In this document: positions 27,593 through 37,063 of the stretch, in pieces
How the letters are laid out: each line of letters starts with the position of its first letter
Position numbering within the stretch: the first letter of the stretch is position 1
DNA from: Chryseobacterium sp. RU37D
GTDB lineage: Bacteria; Bacteroidota; Bacteroidia; Flavobacteriales; Weeksellaceae
Length of the DNA: 64,000 nucleotides
NCBI RefSeq assembly: GCF_900156075.1
Contig: NZ_FTMM01000011.1
Span: forward strand, 1-64,000
Direction: 5' to 3'
Made by a program: the position numbers and the translations under genes
Notes under the pieces: model-generated
Databases searched by the model: none
Told to the model about the DNA's origin: nothing
The model's input: the letters and a program-made list of their open reading frames with translations, nothing else

Positions 27593-28203
27593 TTCTGTTG
27601 CCCCTTTTGATAAAGGATTGGGTTAAGACTTTCATCATTGTACATTTTCATTTGTTTGTACACTTTCATCTTAACGTTACCGTTCTCAATATCAGTAAGC
27701 AACTGATTAATAGAAGTAGACAAGTCCTCTTTCTGAGTGAGAAGCACATCTAATTTTGCCTGGCAATTAGCTCTGTGCTCTTCGGAAGCGGATTCTCGAT
27801 TTGCTTCTAACGACATATGATAAACCTTTAATGCAAGTATAGACAGTCTGTCTACCGCCCACGCGATAGTTTCAGTATTGATCTTTGCCTCAGGTTTAGG
27901 AGTTATATTTTCAAACTTATTAAGAAACCAACTGTCTATAAATTCCACCAAATCAGTTCTTTGCTGATTGGAGGTGTCTATTCTTCTTTTGAGCTGAAGA
28001 GCTTCAGTTGGATCAATATTTTCATCTCTAATTATATCTTCCAAATGCCATTGAACGGTATCAATCCAGTTCTTTGCATACAAAATCCGTTCCAAAGTGT
28101 CTTTTTCGAACGGGTTATTAATTAGAGTATTAACGTTATCAGACACGTGATAGTCTTCAATAGACCTATCAAAGACTGTCCATGCGGTCTCTGTAAAATT
28201 CAT
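27589..28203 (-). CDS. DUF4254-family protein
   Basis: 204 aa, all-helical, cytoplasmic by appearance. The family signature includes ILYAKNWIDTVQWHLEDIIR and WAVDRLSILALKVYHM. Function unknown. In Bacteroidota it is often near envelope or LPS glycosyltransferase genes; here it lies between tatA and a lipoprotein gene. Confidence 0.85.
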   Translation of the reverse strand: MNFTETAWTVFDRSIEDYHVSDNVNTLINNPFEKDTLERILYAKNWIDTVQWHLEDIIRDENIDPTEALQLKRRIDTSNQQRTDLVEFIDSWFLNKFENITPKPEAKINTETIAWAVDRLSILALKVYHMSLEANRESASEEHRANCQAKLDVLLTQKEDLSTSINQLLTDIENGNVKMKVYKQMKMYNDESLNPILYQKGQQK

Positions 28204-28218
28204 CGGATATAAGAATTT

Positions 28219-28425
28219 TTAGTTGCTGGAAGAGTTGTTGTTTGTTGTTTTGTTTTCAGAACCTGGTTTGTCCTCTTCTTTTACTGCATCTTTAAATTCC
28301 TTAATACCAGAACCTACACCTCTCATTAATTCCGGGATTTTTTTACCTCCGAAAAGTAATACAAGAAGTATCGCTACAATTAAGATATGTTGCCAAGATA
28401 ATGACAATATTGTTAGTGTGCTCAT
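28219..28425 (-). CDS. tatA: TatA/E-family twin-arginine translocase subunit
   Basis: 68 aa: one membrane helix (WQHILIVAILLVLLFGG), the short hinge KKIPELMRG and an amphipathic helix SGIKEFKDAVKEE, then a polar tail. This is the standard TatA/E plan; it forms the pore with TatC, which is not in the window. It is embedded in an envelope cluster with an EnvC-like gene 30 bases upstream. Confidence 0.9.
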   Translation of the reverse strand: MSTLTILSLSWQHILIVAILLVLLFGGKKIPELMRGVGSGIKEFKDAVKEEDKPGSENKTTNNNSSSN

Positions 28426-28455
28426 TTCTAAATTTTTTACAAAGTTAAATCTTTT

Positions 28456-30018
28456 TTAATAAGAAACCCAACCTAATGGATCAACTGGTGTGGTTCCGTT
28501 CCATACTTGGAAATCAAGAGTGTAAGAACCGTCAAAATCCTGCCCTACAACACCTACCATTGTTCCTGCAGAAACCTGCTGCCCTTTGGAAACACCTACA
28601 CTTCCCAGGTTAGAGTAAATAGTGAAGTAACTGCCGTGCTTAACCATTACTGTTTTTGTGCCGTCGCTATTTGCTAAAATAGAAGAAACAGTTCCCGGGA
28701 ATACAGATTTTGCACGAGTGCCGGAAGGAACAGATATTTTGATACCATTATTTTCTTCCATAATATTTTTGAAAACCGGGTGGGGCTGTCTTCCGAAACG
28801 GTGGGTGATTTGTCCTTTATCTACAGGGAATCCCATTCTTCCTCTGTTGTCTGCAAAATTGCTCCCAGCAACTGTTGAAACTCCGAAATTAGTCATTGCC
28901 TTAGTTTCAGCAGCCTTTTTCTCATCTTCTTTTCTTTTTGCCAATGCAGCTTCGGCAGCTCTTGCAGCAATTAGTTTATCAGATGCTTCTTTTGCTTTTG
29001 CAGCGGCTTCATCGGACGCTTTTTTTGCAGCAACTTTTCTTGCTTCATCTCTTGCGGTGGCTTCATTTCTTGCAGCTTCCTCGCTTCGTTTTCTTTCTTC
29101 TTCTGCTCTTTTTGCGGCTAATTCTGCAGTTTTTCTTGCTTCTGCTTCCGCCGCTAACCTTTCTCTCTCCAGCGCTTCTGCTCTTGCTTTATTTTCTGCT
29201 TCTATTCTTGCTTTTTCTCTCTCGGCGGCAATTTTTGCCAGACGGATTTTTTCTGCCTCTGCTTTTTTCCTTGCTTCTTCTTCTTCTTTTGCTTTCCTAA
29301 TTTCTTCTGCAATGATCAGTCTGATTTGGCTTTCCAATGTTTTGGACTGTGATTGTTTTTGCTTTAATTCTGCAGTTAATTTCGTTTCATTCTTCTTAAA
29401 GTCGGCTACCAACTGTTCTTTTTGAGCCCTTTCTGCATTAATTGTTGTTAAATCTTTCTGTTGATTTATTAATAAGTTGGCTTTTTCCCTTGCAGAATTT
29501 TGCTTTAACGCAATTGATCTTTTGATCTTTGCTGCTGCATTTGTGATTTCTGCGGCTTTTTTGTCTTGATAATCAGAATATTGTTTTAAATATTGAACTC
29601 TTCTGATTGCCTCTCCCATATTTTTGGCAGAAAGAATGAAGGTTACTTTATTTTGTACTCCTTTATTTTTGTAGGCATTCACCAAGACTTTGGCATAATT
29701 GTCCCTGAGAACTTTCAGCTCCCTGTCTTGGCGGTTAATATCCAATTGACGGAGATAAATTTCGTCTTCAATGAATCGTTTTTCCTTTTGGGTATTGTTA
29801 TAAACTTTTTCTCTTAATGCTAATTTTTTATTAACATTATCAAGATAAGCCACGGAAAGTTTAGATTCAGTTCTGGTTTTAGCTAAATCTGAATTTATTT
29901 GTGCAATTTGTTTTTTAAGTTCGGCATTTTGTTTTTGAAGTTGTTCTTTTTTACCAGTTTGTCCCTGATGTAATCCGAACAATAAAATACCAATTAAAAA
30001 GCTAAATTTTTTAATCAT
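28456..30018 (-). CDS. EnvC-like murein hydrolase activator, degenerate M23
   Basis: 520 aa. Signal peptide, long coiled coil (about 20-250), an Ala/Lys/Glu-rich segment (250-380), and a LytM/M23 domain (400-520; GQITHRFGRQPHPVF, GTMVGVVGQDFDGSYTLDFQ). The metal ligands are lost: the HxxxD position reads NNGIK, and the HxH position reads TLD. Like E. coli EnvC it therefore probably activates an amidase rather than cleaving peptidoglycan itself, and acts in daughter-cell separation. Its ATG overlaps the preceding DUF4292 stop (ATGA). Confidence 0.85.
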   Translation of the reverse strand: MIKKFSFLIGILLFGLHQGQTGKKEQLQKQNAELKKQIAQINSDLAKTRTESKLSVAYLDNVNKKLALREKVYNNTQKEKRFIEDEIYLRQLDINRQDRELKVLRDNYAKVLVNAYKNKGVQNKVTFILSAKNMGEAIRRVQYLKQYSDYQDKKAAEITNAAAKIKRSIALKQNSAREKANLLINQQKDLTTINAERAQKEQLVADFKKNETKLTAELKQKQSQSKTLESQIRLIIAEEIRKAKEEEEARKKAEAEKIRLAKIAAEREKARIEAENKARAEALERERLAAEAEARKTAELAAKRAEEERKRSEEAARNEATARDEARKVAAKKASDEAAAKAKEASDKLIAARAAEAALAKRKEDEKKAAETKAMTNFGVSTVAGSNFADNRGRMGFPVDKGQITHRFGRQPHPVFKNIMEENNGIKISVPSGTRAKSVFPGTVSSILANSDGTKTVMVKHGSYFTIYSNLGSVGVSKGQQVSAGTMVGVVGQDFDGSYTLDFQVWNGTTPVDPLGWVSY

Positions 30019-30869
30019 TTAATCTCAATTTTCTTGTAACTGGATGGCACGGAATAAGGTGTCTCCATCTTCGAAAAGTCAAATTTCGTATTTTCCAATA
30101 AAATTTGACTGTTTTTTGAACCTTTTATAATTATTTTAACATTTTTTGGAAGACGGATTCCATTGATTTCTTCCCAATTGCTGTAAGAGATCTCCAGTTC
30201 GTCCGAAGACAAGACGTCTTTTAGATTAACGCTTAATAAATCATAATTGTTATCATATTGCAAAACGGTTTTGTACTCTCTCTTTTTTTCTTCATTTTCA
30301 AATTTTTGATTAACATTGGAGGCCATTTTGTAGCCCTGAGCGTTTTTCGTTAAGGTAAACTGTGAGTCGTTTAATTTAACGAAAGTTCTTCCTATCAGAA
30401 TTTTTTCCAAAGATTTATAATCAATGAAGTTGACATTCAGTAAATTATTTAAATAATCAAAATCTGAATCAATATATGTTTTGCTAGTTTTATCCTGACC
30501 TTTGATGCCTTCCGGGGTGGCAATTCCGCGGGCGACATTGATAATGAATGCCTGAAGGTTCATCCATACTTTTTTATCTTTTTCCATATAAATAGTAGCG
30601 TCAAGTGTAGGAATGAAGCTTCCTGTTTCTACATTGACTTTGCTATTGATCTTAATTTGCTCAAACTGAGGAGGTACAAGTACATGCTCAAAAAAAGGCA
30701 GCTTATTTCGTATCGGGTCATTGACATCTTTAGGATTGCTGTCATCTTCCAAAACAAAGGTGCTGTCTATTTTGATTGTATTGTCTCTGTCTTTTTTTCT
30801 GTGTGCATTTCTCGTTTTACAAGAAGTGACCACACAAAGCAATAATAGTACTATGATACAGTTTCTCAT
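30015..30869 (-). CDS. DUF4292-family lipoprotein
   Basis: 284 aa, lipobox CVVTSCKTR. Fold looks like LolA/LolB-type or DUF4292 (IYMEKDKKVWMNLQAFIIN, IGRTFVKLNDSQFTL, SVNLKDVLSSDELEISYSNW). Such proteins are linked to lipoprotein or outer-membrane handling in Bacteroidota, but no activity is proven. Translationally coupled to the EnvC-like gene by a 4-base overlap. Confidence 0.82.
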   Translation of the reverse strand: MRNCIIVLLLLCVVTSCKTRNAHRKKDRDNTIKIDSTFVLEDDSNPKDVNDPIRNKLPFFEHVLVPPQFEQIKINSKVNVETGSFIPTLDATIYMEKDKKVWMNLQAFIINVARGIATPEGIKGQDKTSKTYIDSDFDYLNNLLNVNFIDYKSLEKILIGRTFVKLNDSQFTLTKNAQGYKMASNVNQKFENEEKKREYKTVLQYDNNYDLLSVNLKDVLSSDELEISYSNWEEINGIRLPKNVKIIIKGSKNSQILLENTKFDFSKMETPYSVPSSYKKIEIK

Positions 30870-30918
30870 GTATTTACCTTTTCAATTTTAAAAAAATATG
30901 GTGCAATATTAACGCCAA

Positions 30919-30942
30919 ACCACACAAAACATTTTGTGTGGT
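30919..30942 (-). terminator. Hairpin after the nucleotidyltransferase gene
   Basis: Perfect 11-bp arms ACCACACAAAA/TTTTGTGTGGT with a 2-base centre, in the gap downstream of the minus-strand nucleotidyltransferase. No long T run follows, so it may pause or terminate. Confidence 0.55.
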
Positions 30943-30985
30943 CTGAATATATTTTATTTAAGTTAAATATTTTCTGGTCTAAATT

Positions 30986-32002
30986 TTATTTAGACAAAAA
31001 ATCCAAAACTGAATAATCTCCTAAAGAAATTTCTCTTGCTACGCCGAAATACTGAGCAGAATTTCCAATCATCGAGTTAGAAAGATTTCCGTGATTGATT
31101 CTTGTATTCTCTTGTATTAGAGAGTTTTCGATATTTGAATTTATAATAATTGTATTATTCCCCAAAGAAACTCCAGGTCCAACTTTCGAGTTTGATATCT
31201 TCACATTTTCCCCGATAAAACAAGGCTGGATAATTAAAGAATTTTCAATTTGAGCAGAAGCTGGAAATTGTGACATTTCTTCTTTTTCGTACTCCAAAAT
31301 TTTGCTGTTGGTCTCCACTGTTGCGTTTTTGTTTCCGCAATCCATCCAGTCGTTCACCTTTCCTAAAGTGAATTTTGCGCCTTTCGCTCTAATATTTTCT
31401 AGTGCTGTTGTTAATTGATATTCACCACCATTTTTAATATCATTATCCATGATATAATTGATTTCGTCCATCAATTTTTCTGCGCTGTTGAAATAATAAA
31501 TTCCGATAATCGCCAAGTCTGAAACGAAAGTTGTCGGTTTTTCGACGAAATCCGTAATGAAACCGTAATTATCCAATCTCACCACTCCGAAAGCTGAAGG
31601 ATCTTCTACGCTTTTCACCCAAATGACACCATCTGAATTTTTATCTAATTGAAAATCAGCTCTGAATAATGTATCTGCGAAAGCAATTACCACATCACCC
31701 GTCATCGACTGTTCTGCGCATTTGATTGCGTGAGCCGTTCCCAGAGGATCGTTCTGATAGTAGATGCTTCCTTTTGCTCCTAATTTTTCAGCAATCTGAA
31801 TAAGAGATTTTTCAATCTCCGGACCAAAATCTCCGATAATAAAAGCTACTTCTTCAATTTCTTCACCTGCAACTTTAGCAATATCTTCTACCAATCTCTG
31901 TACGATAGGTTTTCCAGCGATAGGAATAAGAGGTTTTGGAACCGTCAATGTATGTGGGCGTAATCTGGAACCACGTCCAGCCATAGGAACAATAATTTTC
32001 AT
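30986..32002 (-). CDS. Sugar-phosphate nucleotidyltransferase
   Basis: 338 aa. The nucleotide-binding start MKIIVPMAGRGSRLRPHTLT and KPLIPIAGKPI are typical of glucose-1-phosphate thymidylyl/uridylyltransferases; DWMDCGNKNATVETN is a later family motif. The C-terminus (from about 255) has a left-handed beta-helix-like repeat (IGENVKISNSKVGPGVSLGN), as in bifunctional acyl- or acetyltransferase members. It probably makes an NDP-sugar for surface glycans, in line with the flippase gene 145 bases upstream. Exact sugar unknown. Confidence 0.88.
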   Translation of the reverse strand: MKIIVPMAGRGSRLRPHTLTVPKPLIPIAGKPIVQRLVEDIAKVAGEEIEEVAFIIGDFGPEIEKSLIQIAEKLGAKGSIYYQNDPLGTAHAIKCAEQSMTGDVVIAFADTLFRADFQLDKNSDGVIWVKSVEDPSAFGVVRLDNYGFITDFVEKPTTFVSDLAIIGIYYFNSAEKLMDEINYIMDNDIKNGGEYQLTTALENIRAKGAKFTLGKVNDWMDCGNKNATVETNSKILEYEKEEMSQFPASAQIENSLIIQPCFIGENVKISNSKVGPGVSLGNNTIIINSNIENSLIQENTRINHGNLSNSMIGNSAQYFGVAREISLGDYSVLDFLSK

Positions 32003-32147
32003 AAATTATATATATGTATGTTTTTTTGTTAGTTTTAATATTATGGTTAAAGATAATAATTAAAATCATAGTTGTTGCATATGATTTATATCTTTAGGTA
32101 TTGCTGCATTAAAATAGGATTGATCATTAGCAAAACCGATACCAACT

Positions 32148-33638
32148 TTAATTTCTTTTGATTTTTGAGAGGATCATGTTTTTTTCGGAGTAAATTAAAA
32201 TTCCAGCATAAAGTAGGAATAGTAAATTTCCGATCCATAAATTATAATCAAAAAACTCGACAATTACATAGCTGAAAACAGCTAAAAGGATGATGAAAAA
32301 AGAAATTTTCTTCATTCTGTAAGGAATTGGATAGTATTTTTGACCCAACCAATAAGAAAGGATCATCATTAAAAAATAAGCTGCCAAAGTTACCCACGCA
32401 GAAACCATAAAACCGTATGTTTTTAACAATGCAAAATTTAAAATAATAGTAAGAATTGCACCTGCCCAAGATATATAAGTTCCAACTCTGGTCCTGTCGG
32501 TTACTTTGTACCATGTTGAAAGGTTATAATAAATTCCGAAAAATAAATTAGCGATAACAATGATCGGGATAATATTAATTGCGATCCAGTAGGAGCTATT
32601 CGGAACTAATAAAAGTTTAAGCCAAGATACATTTGCAATAATTCCTAAAGCAACGACTGATGCAAAAAAAGAGAAATACTCAGTTACTTTTGCATAGGTA
32701 GCCTTTGCATTTTCATTTTGCATTTGTTTAAAGAAAAAAGGTTCGATTCCCATTCGGTAAGCGGTTACGAAAAGCGTCATTAAAACTGCCATTTTATAAC
32801 AGCCACCATAAGCTCCTGCATCAGAATCTTCAATTAAAAATCTTTGAATGAATTTATCAAAATTTTCATTAACCATAAATGCTAAACCAGCAATCATAAT
32901 CGGCCATGAATATTTAATCATTTGAAGAAAAAGATCTTTTGAAAACTGTAGTTTTACCTTTAAAATAATAGGAACAACTAATAAAACTCCAAGAAAGCTA
33001 GCTGCTAAATTGCTGTAAAAAGGATAAGAAACTTTTTCCTTTAAACCTAATTTTAAAGAAAATTCTTGCGGAATATATAGGAATAATGCAATCGCAAAAG
33101 CACTTTGGAAAATTGCTTGTATGACTCTAATTGCTGTATATTTTATAGGTCTGTTATGAAATCTGAACCAGGCTAAAGGCATCACAAGAATATTATCAAA
33201 GAAAGCAATCCATGCAAACCATCGAATGAATTCTGGCGTGTTGGAATAATCAAAAACATCTGCAATTGGCTGGTTAAATAATAAAACTGATATTAAAAAA
33301 ACAGTTGATAAACCAGTTAAAAACCAAAAAGATGTGTTGAAAACTTTTTGCTCATTTTCTTTATCAGATGAAAATCTAAAGTAAGCTGTTTCAAAACCGA
33401 AAGAAAGGATAATATTAACAAACGATATCAAAGCATAAAGATTTGTAAAGATCGCAAATGCACTATTGTCGATATTTTTAATAAATAAATAATTAAGCAA
33501 TACAACAATTATCCTCGGCATAATTGCCCCAATTCCATATATAATTGTCTCGTTGAGAAGTTTTTTCAAAATGTGAGATTTTTTCTGCAAATGTAAATAT
33601 TTAGAAATTGATTTTTTATCAACGACATTAAAATTCAT
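32148..33638 (-). CDS. Polysaccharide flippase (Wzx/MATE-like)
   Basis: 496 aa with about 14 hydrophobic segments. Features are ETIIYGIGAIMPRIIVVLLN at the start and the internal WYKVTDRTRVGTYISWAGAI, as in MVF/polysaccharide-export proteins. It would flip lipid-linked sugar units across the inner membrane. It is upstream of a nucleotidyltransferase on the same strand; no other glycan gene is nearby. Its upstream gap carries an inverted repeat. Confidence 0.85.
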   Translation of the reverse strand: MNFNVVDKKSISKYLHLQKKSHILKKLLNETIIYGIGAIMPRIIVVLLNYLFIKNIDNSAFAIFTNLYALISFVNIILSFGFETAYFRFSSDKENEQKVFNTSFWFLTGLSTVFLISVLLFNQPIADVFDYSNTPEFIRWFAWIAFFDNILVMPLAWFRFHNRPIKYTAIRVIQAIFQSAFAIALFLYIPQEFSLKLGLKEKVSYPFYSNLAASFLGVLLVVPIILKVKLQFSKDLFLQMIKYSWPIMIAGLAFMVNENFDKFIQRFLIEDSDAGAYGGCYKMAVLMTLFVTAYRMGIEPFFFKQMQNENAKATYAKVTEYFSFFASVVALGIIANVSWLKLLLVPNSSYWIAINIIPIIVIANLFFGIYYNLSTWYKVTDRTRVGTYISWAGAILTIILNFALLKTYGFMVSAWVTLAAYFLMMILSYWLGQKYYPIPYRMKKISFFIILLAVFSYVIVEFFDYNLWIGNLLFLLYAGILIYSEKNMILSKIKRN

Positions 33639-33659
33639 TCATAAACCTTAATTTTGTGT

Positions 33660-33768
33660 TTAATAGAAGTTAGAGATTAGAAGTTAGAAATTAGTGATCA
33701 GCATGATGCCTTATTTATAATGTATAATTTTAAAACTAACTTCTAATCTCTAACATCTAATTTCTAAG
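33660..33768. repeat. Inverted repeat, TTAGAAATTAG family
   Basis: Left arm TAGAAGTTAGAGATTAGAAG, right arm with CTAACTTCTAATCTCTAAC, about 50 bases apart. The same family fills the gap between paaG and paaH (54215-54284). Confidence 0.65.
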
Positions 33769-33774
33769 TAAAAA

Positions 33775-35112
33775 ATGAAGACCTTAATCAAAAATGTAAA
33801 AATCGTCAACGAAGGAAAGATCGTTGAAGGCGATATTTTAATTGAAAATGATTTAATTTCCAAAATAGATTCTCAAATTTCTGTAGAAGCAGACCAAGTT
33901 ATAGATGGTGAAGGAAAATATCTTTTGCCAGGAGTGATTGACGATCAGGTGCATTTCCGTGAACCGGGTTTGACTCATAAAGGTGAAATCGAAACCGAAT
34001 CCCGTGCTGCCATTGCAGGGGGAACGACAAGTTTTATCGATCAACCCAACACGGTTCCGAATGCTGTAACTCAGGAGTTATTGGCGGATAAATATGAAAT
34101 TGCTTCTCAGAAAGCCTACGCAAATTATGGTTTCATGATGGGCGGAACGAATGATAATCTGGAAGAAGTCTTAAAAACAAATCCAAGAAATGTTCCCGGA
34201 ATTAAATTATTTCTAGGTTCTTCCACAGGAAATATGTTGGTCGACAATCCTGAAACTTTGGAAAATATTTTCAGCAATACAAAAATGTTGATCGCGGTTC
34301 ACTGCGAAGATGAAGCAACCATTAAAGCCAATACTCAAAAATATATGGATGAATATGGTGAAGATATTCCTGTGAAATTCCACCATTTGATCCGAAGTGA
34401 AGAGGCTTGTTATAAATCTTCTTCAAAAGCAATTGAGTTGGCAAAGAAAACAGGAGCAAGACTTCACGTTTTCCATTTATCAACAGCGAAAGAAACGGAA
34501 TTGTTCAGAAATGATATTCCTTTAAAAGATAAAAAAATTACGGCAGAAGTTTGTGTTCATCACTTGACTTTCACGAATGAAGATTATGAAACAAGAGGTG
34601 GATTAATCAAGTGGAATCCTGCTGTAAAAACGCAAAAAGACAAAGATGGGCTTTGGGAAGCATTGTTGGACGACAGAATTGATGTGATTGCAACGGATCA
34701 CGCGCCTCACACTTGGGAGGAAAAGCAAAATGTGTATACAAAATGTCCTTCCGGAGCGCCTTTGGTACAACATTCTTTGGTTGTAATGCTAGAAAATTAT
34801 AAAAACGGAAAAATTTCTTTAGAAAAAATCGTTGAAAAAATGTCTCACAATCCTGCAATTCTTTTCAGAATTGAGAAAAGAGGTTTCGTGAGAGAAGGTT
34901 ACAAAGCAGACTTAGTTTTGGTTGATCTAAATGAAAACTGGACGGTTGAAAAAGAAAATCTTCTTTATAAATGCGGCTGGAGTCCGTTGGAAGGAATGAA
35001 TTTCCATTCTAAAGTAACCCATACTTTTGTGAACGGAAATCTTGTTTTCGAAAACGGAAAAATTAATGAACAAAAATTCGGAGAACGTTTGCTTTTTGAA
35101 GTTAATAATTAA
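33775..35112 (+). CDS. pyrC: Dihydroorotase
   Basis: Closes carbamoyl-aspartate to dihydroorotate in pyrimidine synthesis. 445 aa. Metal-binding parts: GVIDDQVHFREPG, GIKLFLGSSTGN with the bridging Lys, AVHCEDE, LHVFHLST and VIATDHAPHT with the catalytic Asp. The first His of the usual HxH pair is Gln, as I recall for Bacteroidota members. Substrate-binding loops are kept, so it should be active. It is monocistronic after an inverted repeat. Confidence 0.92.
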   Translation: MKTLIKNVKIVNEGKIVEGDILIENDLISKIDSQISVEADQVIDGEGKYLLPGVIDDQVHFREPGLTHKGEIETESRAAIAGGTTSFIDQPNTVPNAVTQELLADKYEIASQKAYANYGFMMGGTNDNLEEVLKTNPRNVPGIKLFLGSSTGNMLVDNPETLENIFSNTKMLIAVHCEDEATIKANTQKYMDEYGEDIPVKFHHLIRSEEACYKSSSKAIELAKKTGARLHVFHLSTAKETELFRNDIPLKDKKITAEVCVHHLTFTNEDYETRGGLIKWNPAVKTQKDKDGLWEALLDDRIDVIATDHAPHTWEEKQNVYTKCPSGAPLVQHSLVVMLENYKNGKISLEKIVEKMSHNPAILFRIEKRGFVREGYKADLVLVDLNENWTVEKENLLYKCGWSPLEGMNFHSKVTHTFVNGNLVFENGKINEQKFGERLLFEVNN

Positions 35113-35198
35113 ATATAATTTTTTCGGTAGTGAGACACTTCCTTCCCATCCTTCGTCCTAAAATAAATCTATTTACTATCAACCTATTTTAAGATGAA

Positions 35199-37058
35199 TC
35201 AGGTTTTTGAATTATCTTGCGGGGTATAATCCATAAAGATACCGCCATCTATATTCACAGATTTTACTTTTTTCTTAATAGGAATCGTAAGCATGGTTTG
35301 CTTCTGATCTTTCTCCCAAAGCGAAGGTGAAAAATGAAGCTTTTCCACTGTGCCATCTTCATAGTTCAATGCAGCATCAAAAGGTATTGCAAAACCTCCT
35401 ACGTTGTCGATGTTTACGATTAGAAGATCATTCATCTGCGAAATATTAGATATCTTTAGGTCTATATAATTGTTGGTATAGAACCAATTATTGAAAAACC
35501 AGTTCAGATTTTTTCCTGATCCCGTGTTCATAGAATTAAAATAATCCCATGGAATTGGATGTTTCCCATTCCAGTTATTCATATAATGATGAAGAGCTTT
35601 TTTAAAAAGATCATCCCCTAATAAATCTTTTAAAGCTAAATAAGATAAGGAAGCCTTCACATAAGAATTGTTTCCGTATCCCGCTCCGCTTACCTGTGTA
35701 CTCATCGTAATAATCGGTTGATCTTGTTCTGTTGACGGGTCATTAATCCACTTTTTTACCCTGAAATTTTTGTAAAACTCTTTCGCTTTTGCTTCACCGT
35801 TTTCATCAATTCCGATTAAATATTCCAACGTTGTTGCCCAACCTTCATCCATAAAAGCATAACGCGTCTCGTTGATTCCCATGTAAAAAGGAAAATAAGT
35901 GTGCGCAATCTCGTGATCTGCCGTTAATCTTGCATCTTGAAAATCATCAGGAATACTTGTATCATTAATCATCATTGGATATTCCATATCTGCAAATCCC
36001 TGAATTGCCGTCATCGCATTATAAGGATATTCCACTCCAGGCCAGTTTTTTGAAAACCAATCGAGATTGTATTGCATCCATTCAACATAATGTTCAAAAT
36101 CTTTTGCATCAGGCTTATATCCTGCTTGTACGCTTGCTCTTTTTGTTTTTAACTGAACACTTGCAGCATCCCAAACGTAATGATTGCTCAATGCAAAACA
36201 GAAATCTGTGATATTGTTGGCTTTAAATTTCCAGACGTTCCATTTATTTGGTTTTGTTACTTTTCCGGACTTCATGTCGTGTTCCGTCGCAACGTGAATT
36301 ACTTTATCGCTTTTTAATGAAGATCTGTATCTTTTTAAATATTCGGATTGAAGAACATTTTCAGGATTCAGGAAATCTCCTGTTGCCCAAACTACATAAT
36401 TTTTCGGAGCTGAAATCGCGAAACTATAATCATTAAAATCATTATAAAACTCCTGTCTGTCGGAATGCGGAAGCATATCCCAACCATTGTAATCGTCATA
36501 AACAGAAACTCTCGGGAAAGAATATGCCACGTAGAAAGTTTCAGGATCAATCTGTCCTTCTCTTCCACTTTGTACTGATAATGGATATTCCCATTCTATT
36601 TTTATTTCGGCTTTTGTTTTAGATTTTAAAGCAGAATTTAATTTTACCTTTTCCACTGTTCCCCAACCTTCGCTGTCAACGTTATATTTTTCACCATTTA
36701 CAATAAATGATTTAATATGTAAACCTGAAGAAAGAAAATCTTTGGAAACGACTCCCGATCTTGGAGCCTGAGGTTTGTGTAAATTATTGACGAATCTTAT
36801 CGCCAGTTCGTTCAGATCATTTGGGCTGCTATTGGTGTAAACAATCGTTTCTTTTCCAGAAACAACCTTCGAACTCGCATCTACCTTCACCTCAACATTA
36901 TAAACCCCTTTGTTCTGCCAATAATTTTTTCCCGGAGCGCCCGATAAGTCACGCGTTCCGTTTTCGTATGCTTTTTTAATATTTCTCGGCATATACAGCT
37001 CCTGTGCAGAAAATTGCCATGAAGCCAAAAGCAATAACCCAAAAACCAATCTTTTCAT
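35199..37058 (-). CDS. M1-family metallopeptidase (copy 2 of a pair)
   Basis: 619 aa with signal peptide ending QFSAQ. Zinc site HEIAHTYFPFYMG near residues 382-394 with the third ligand Glu in MDEGWATTLEY, about 20 residues on. The exopeptidase motif is the family-typical FADMEYPMM. Secreted or periplasmic aminopeptidase; it follows an M1 paralogue by 5 bases, so both are probably co-transcribed. Confidence 0.9.
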   Translation of the reverse strand: MKRLVFGLLLLASWQFSAQELYMPRNIKKAYENGTRDLSGAPGKNYWQNKGVYNVEVKVDASSKVVSGKETIVYTNSSPNDLNELAIRFVNNLHKPQAPRSGVVSKDFLSSGLHIKSFIVNGEKYNVDSEGWGTVEKVKLNSALKSKTKAEIKIEWEYPLSVQSGREGQIDPETFYVAYSFPRVSVYDDYNGWDMLPHSDRQEFYNDFNDYSFAISAPKNYVVWATGDFLNPENVLQSEYLKRYRSSLKSDKVIHVATEHDMKSGKVTKPNKWNVWKFKANNITDFCFALSNHYVWDAASVQLKTKRASVQAGYKPDAKDFEHYVEWMQYNLDWFSKNWPGVEYPYNAMTAIQGFADMEYPMMINDTSIPDDFQDARLTADHEIAHTYFPFYMGINETRYAFMDEGWATTLEYLIGIDENGEAKAKEFYKNFRVKKWINDPSTEQDQPIITMSTQVSGAGYGNNSYVKASLSYLALKDLLGDDLFKKALHHYMNNWNGKHPIPWDYFNSMNTGSGKNLNWFFNNWFYTNNYIDLKISNISQMNDLLIVNIDNVGGFAIPFDAALNYEDGTVEKLHFSPSLWEKDQKQTMLTIPIKKKVKSVNIDGGIFMDYTPQDNSKT

Positions 37059-37063
37059 TAAAA

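Noticed and set aside
28658-29425. Long open frames on the plus strand opposite the EnvC-like gene
   Set aside because: They mirror the Ala/Lys/Glu-rich coiled coil; the reverse strand gives low-complexity Leu/Ser/Phe sequence with no domain.
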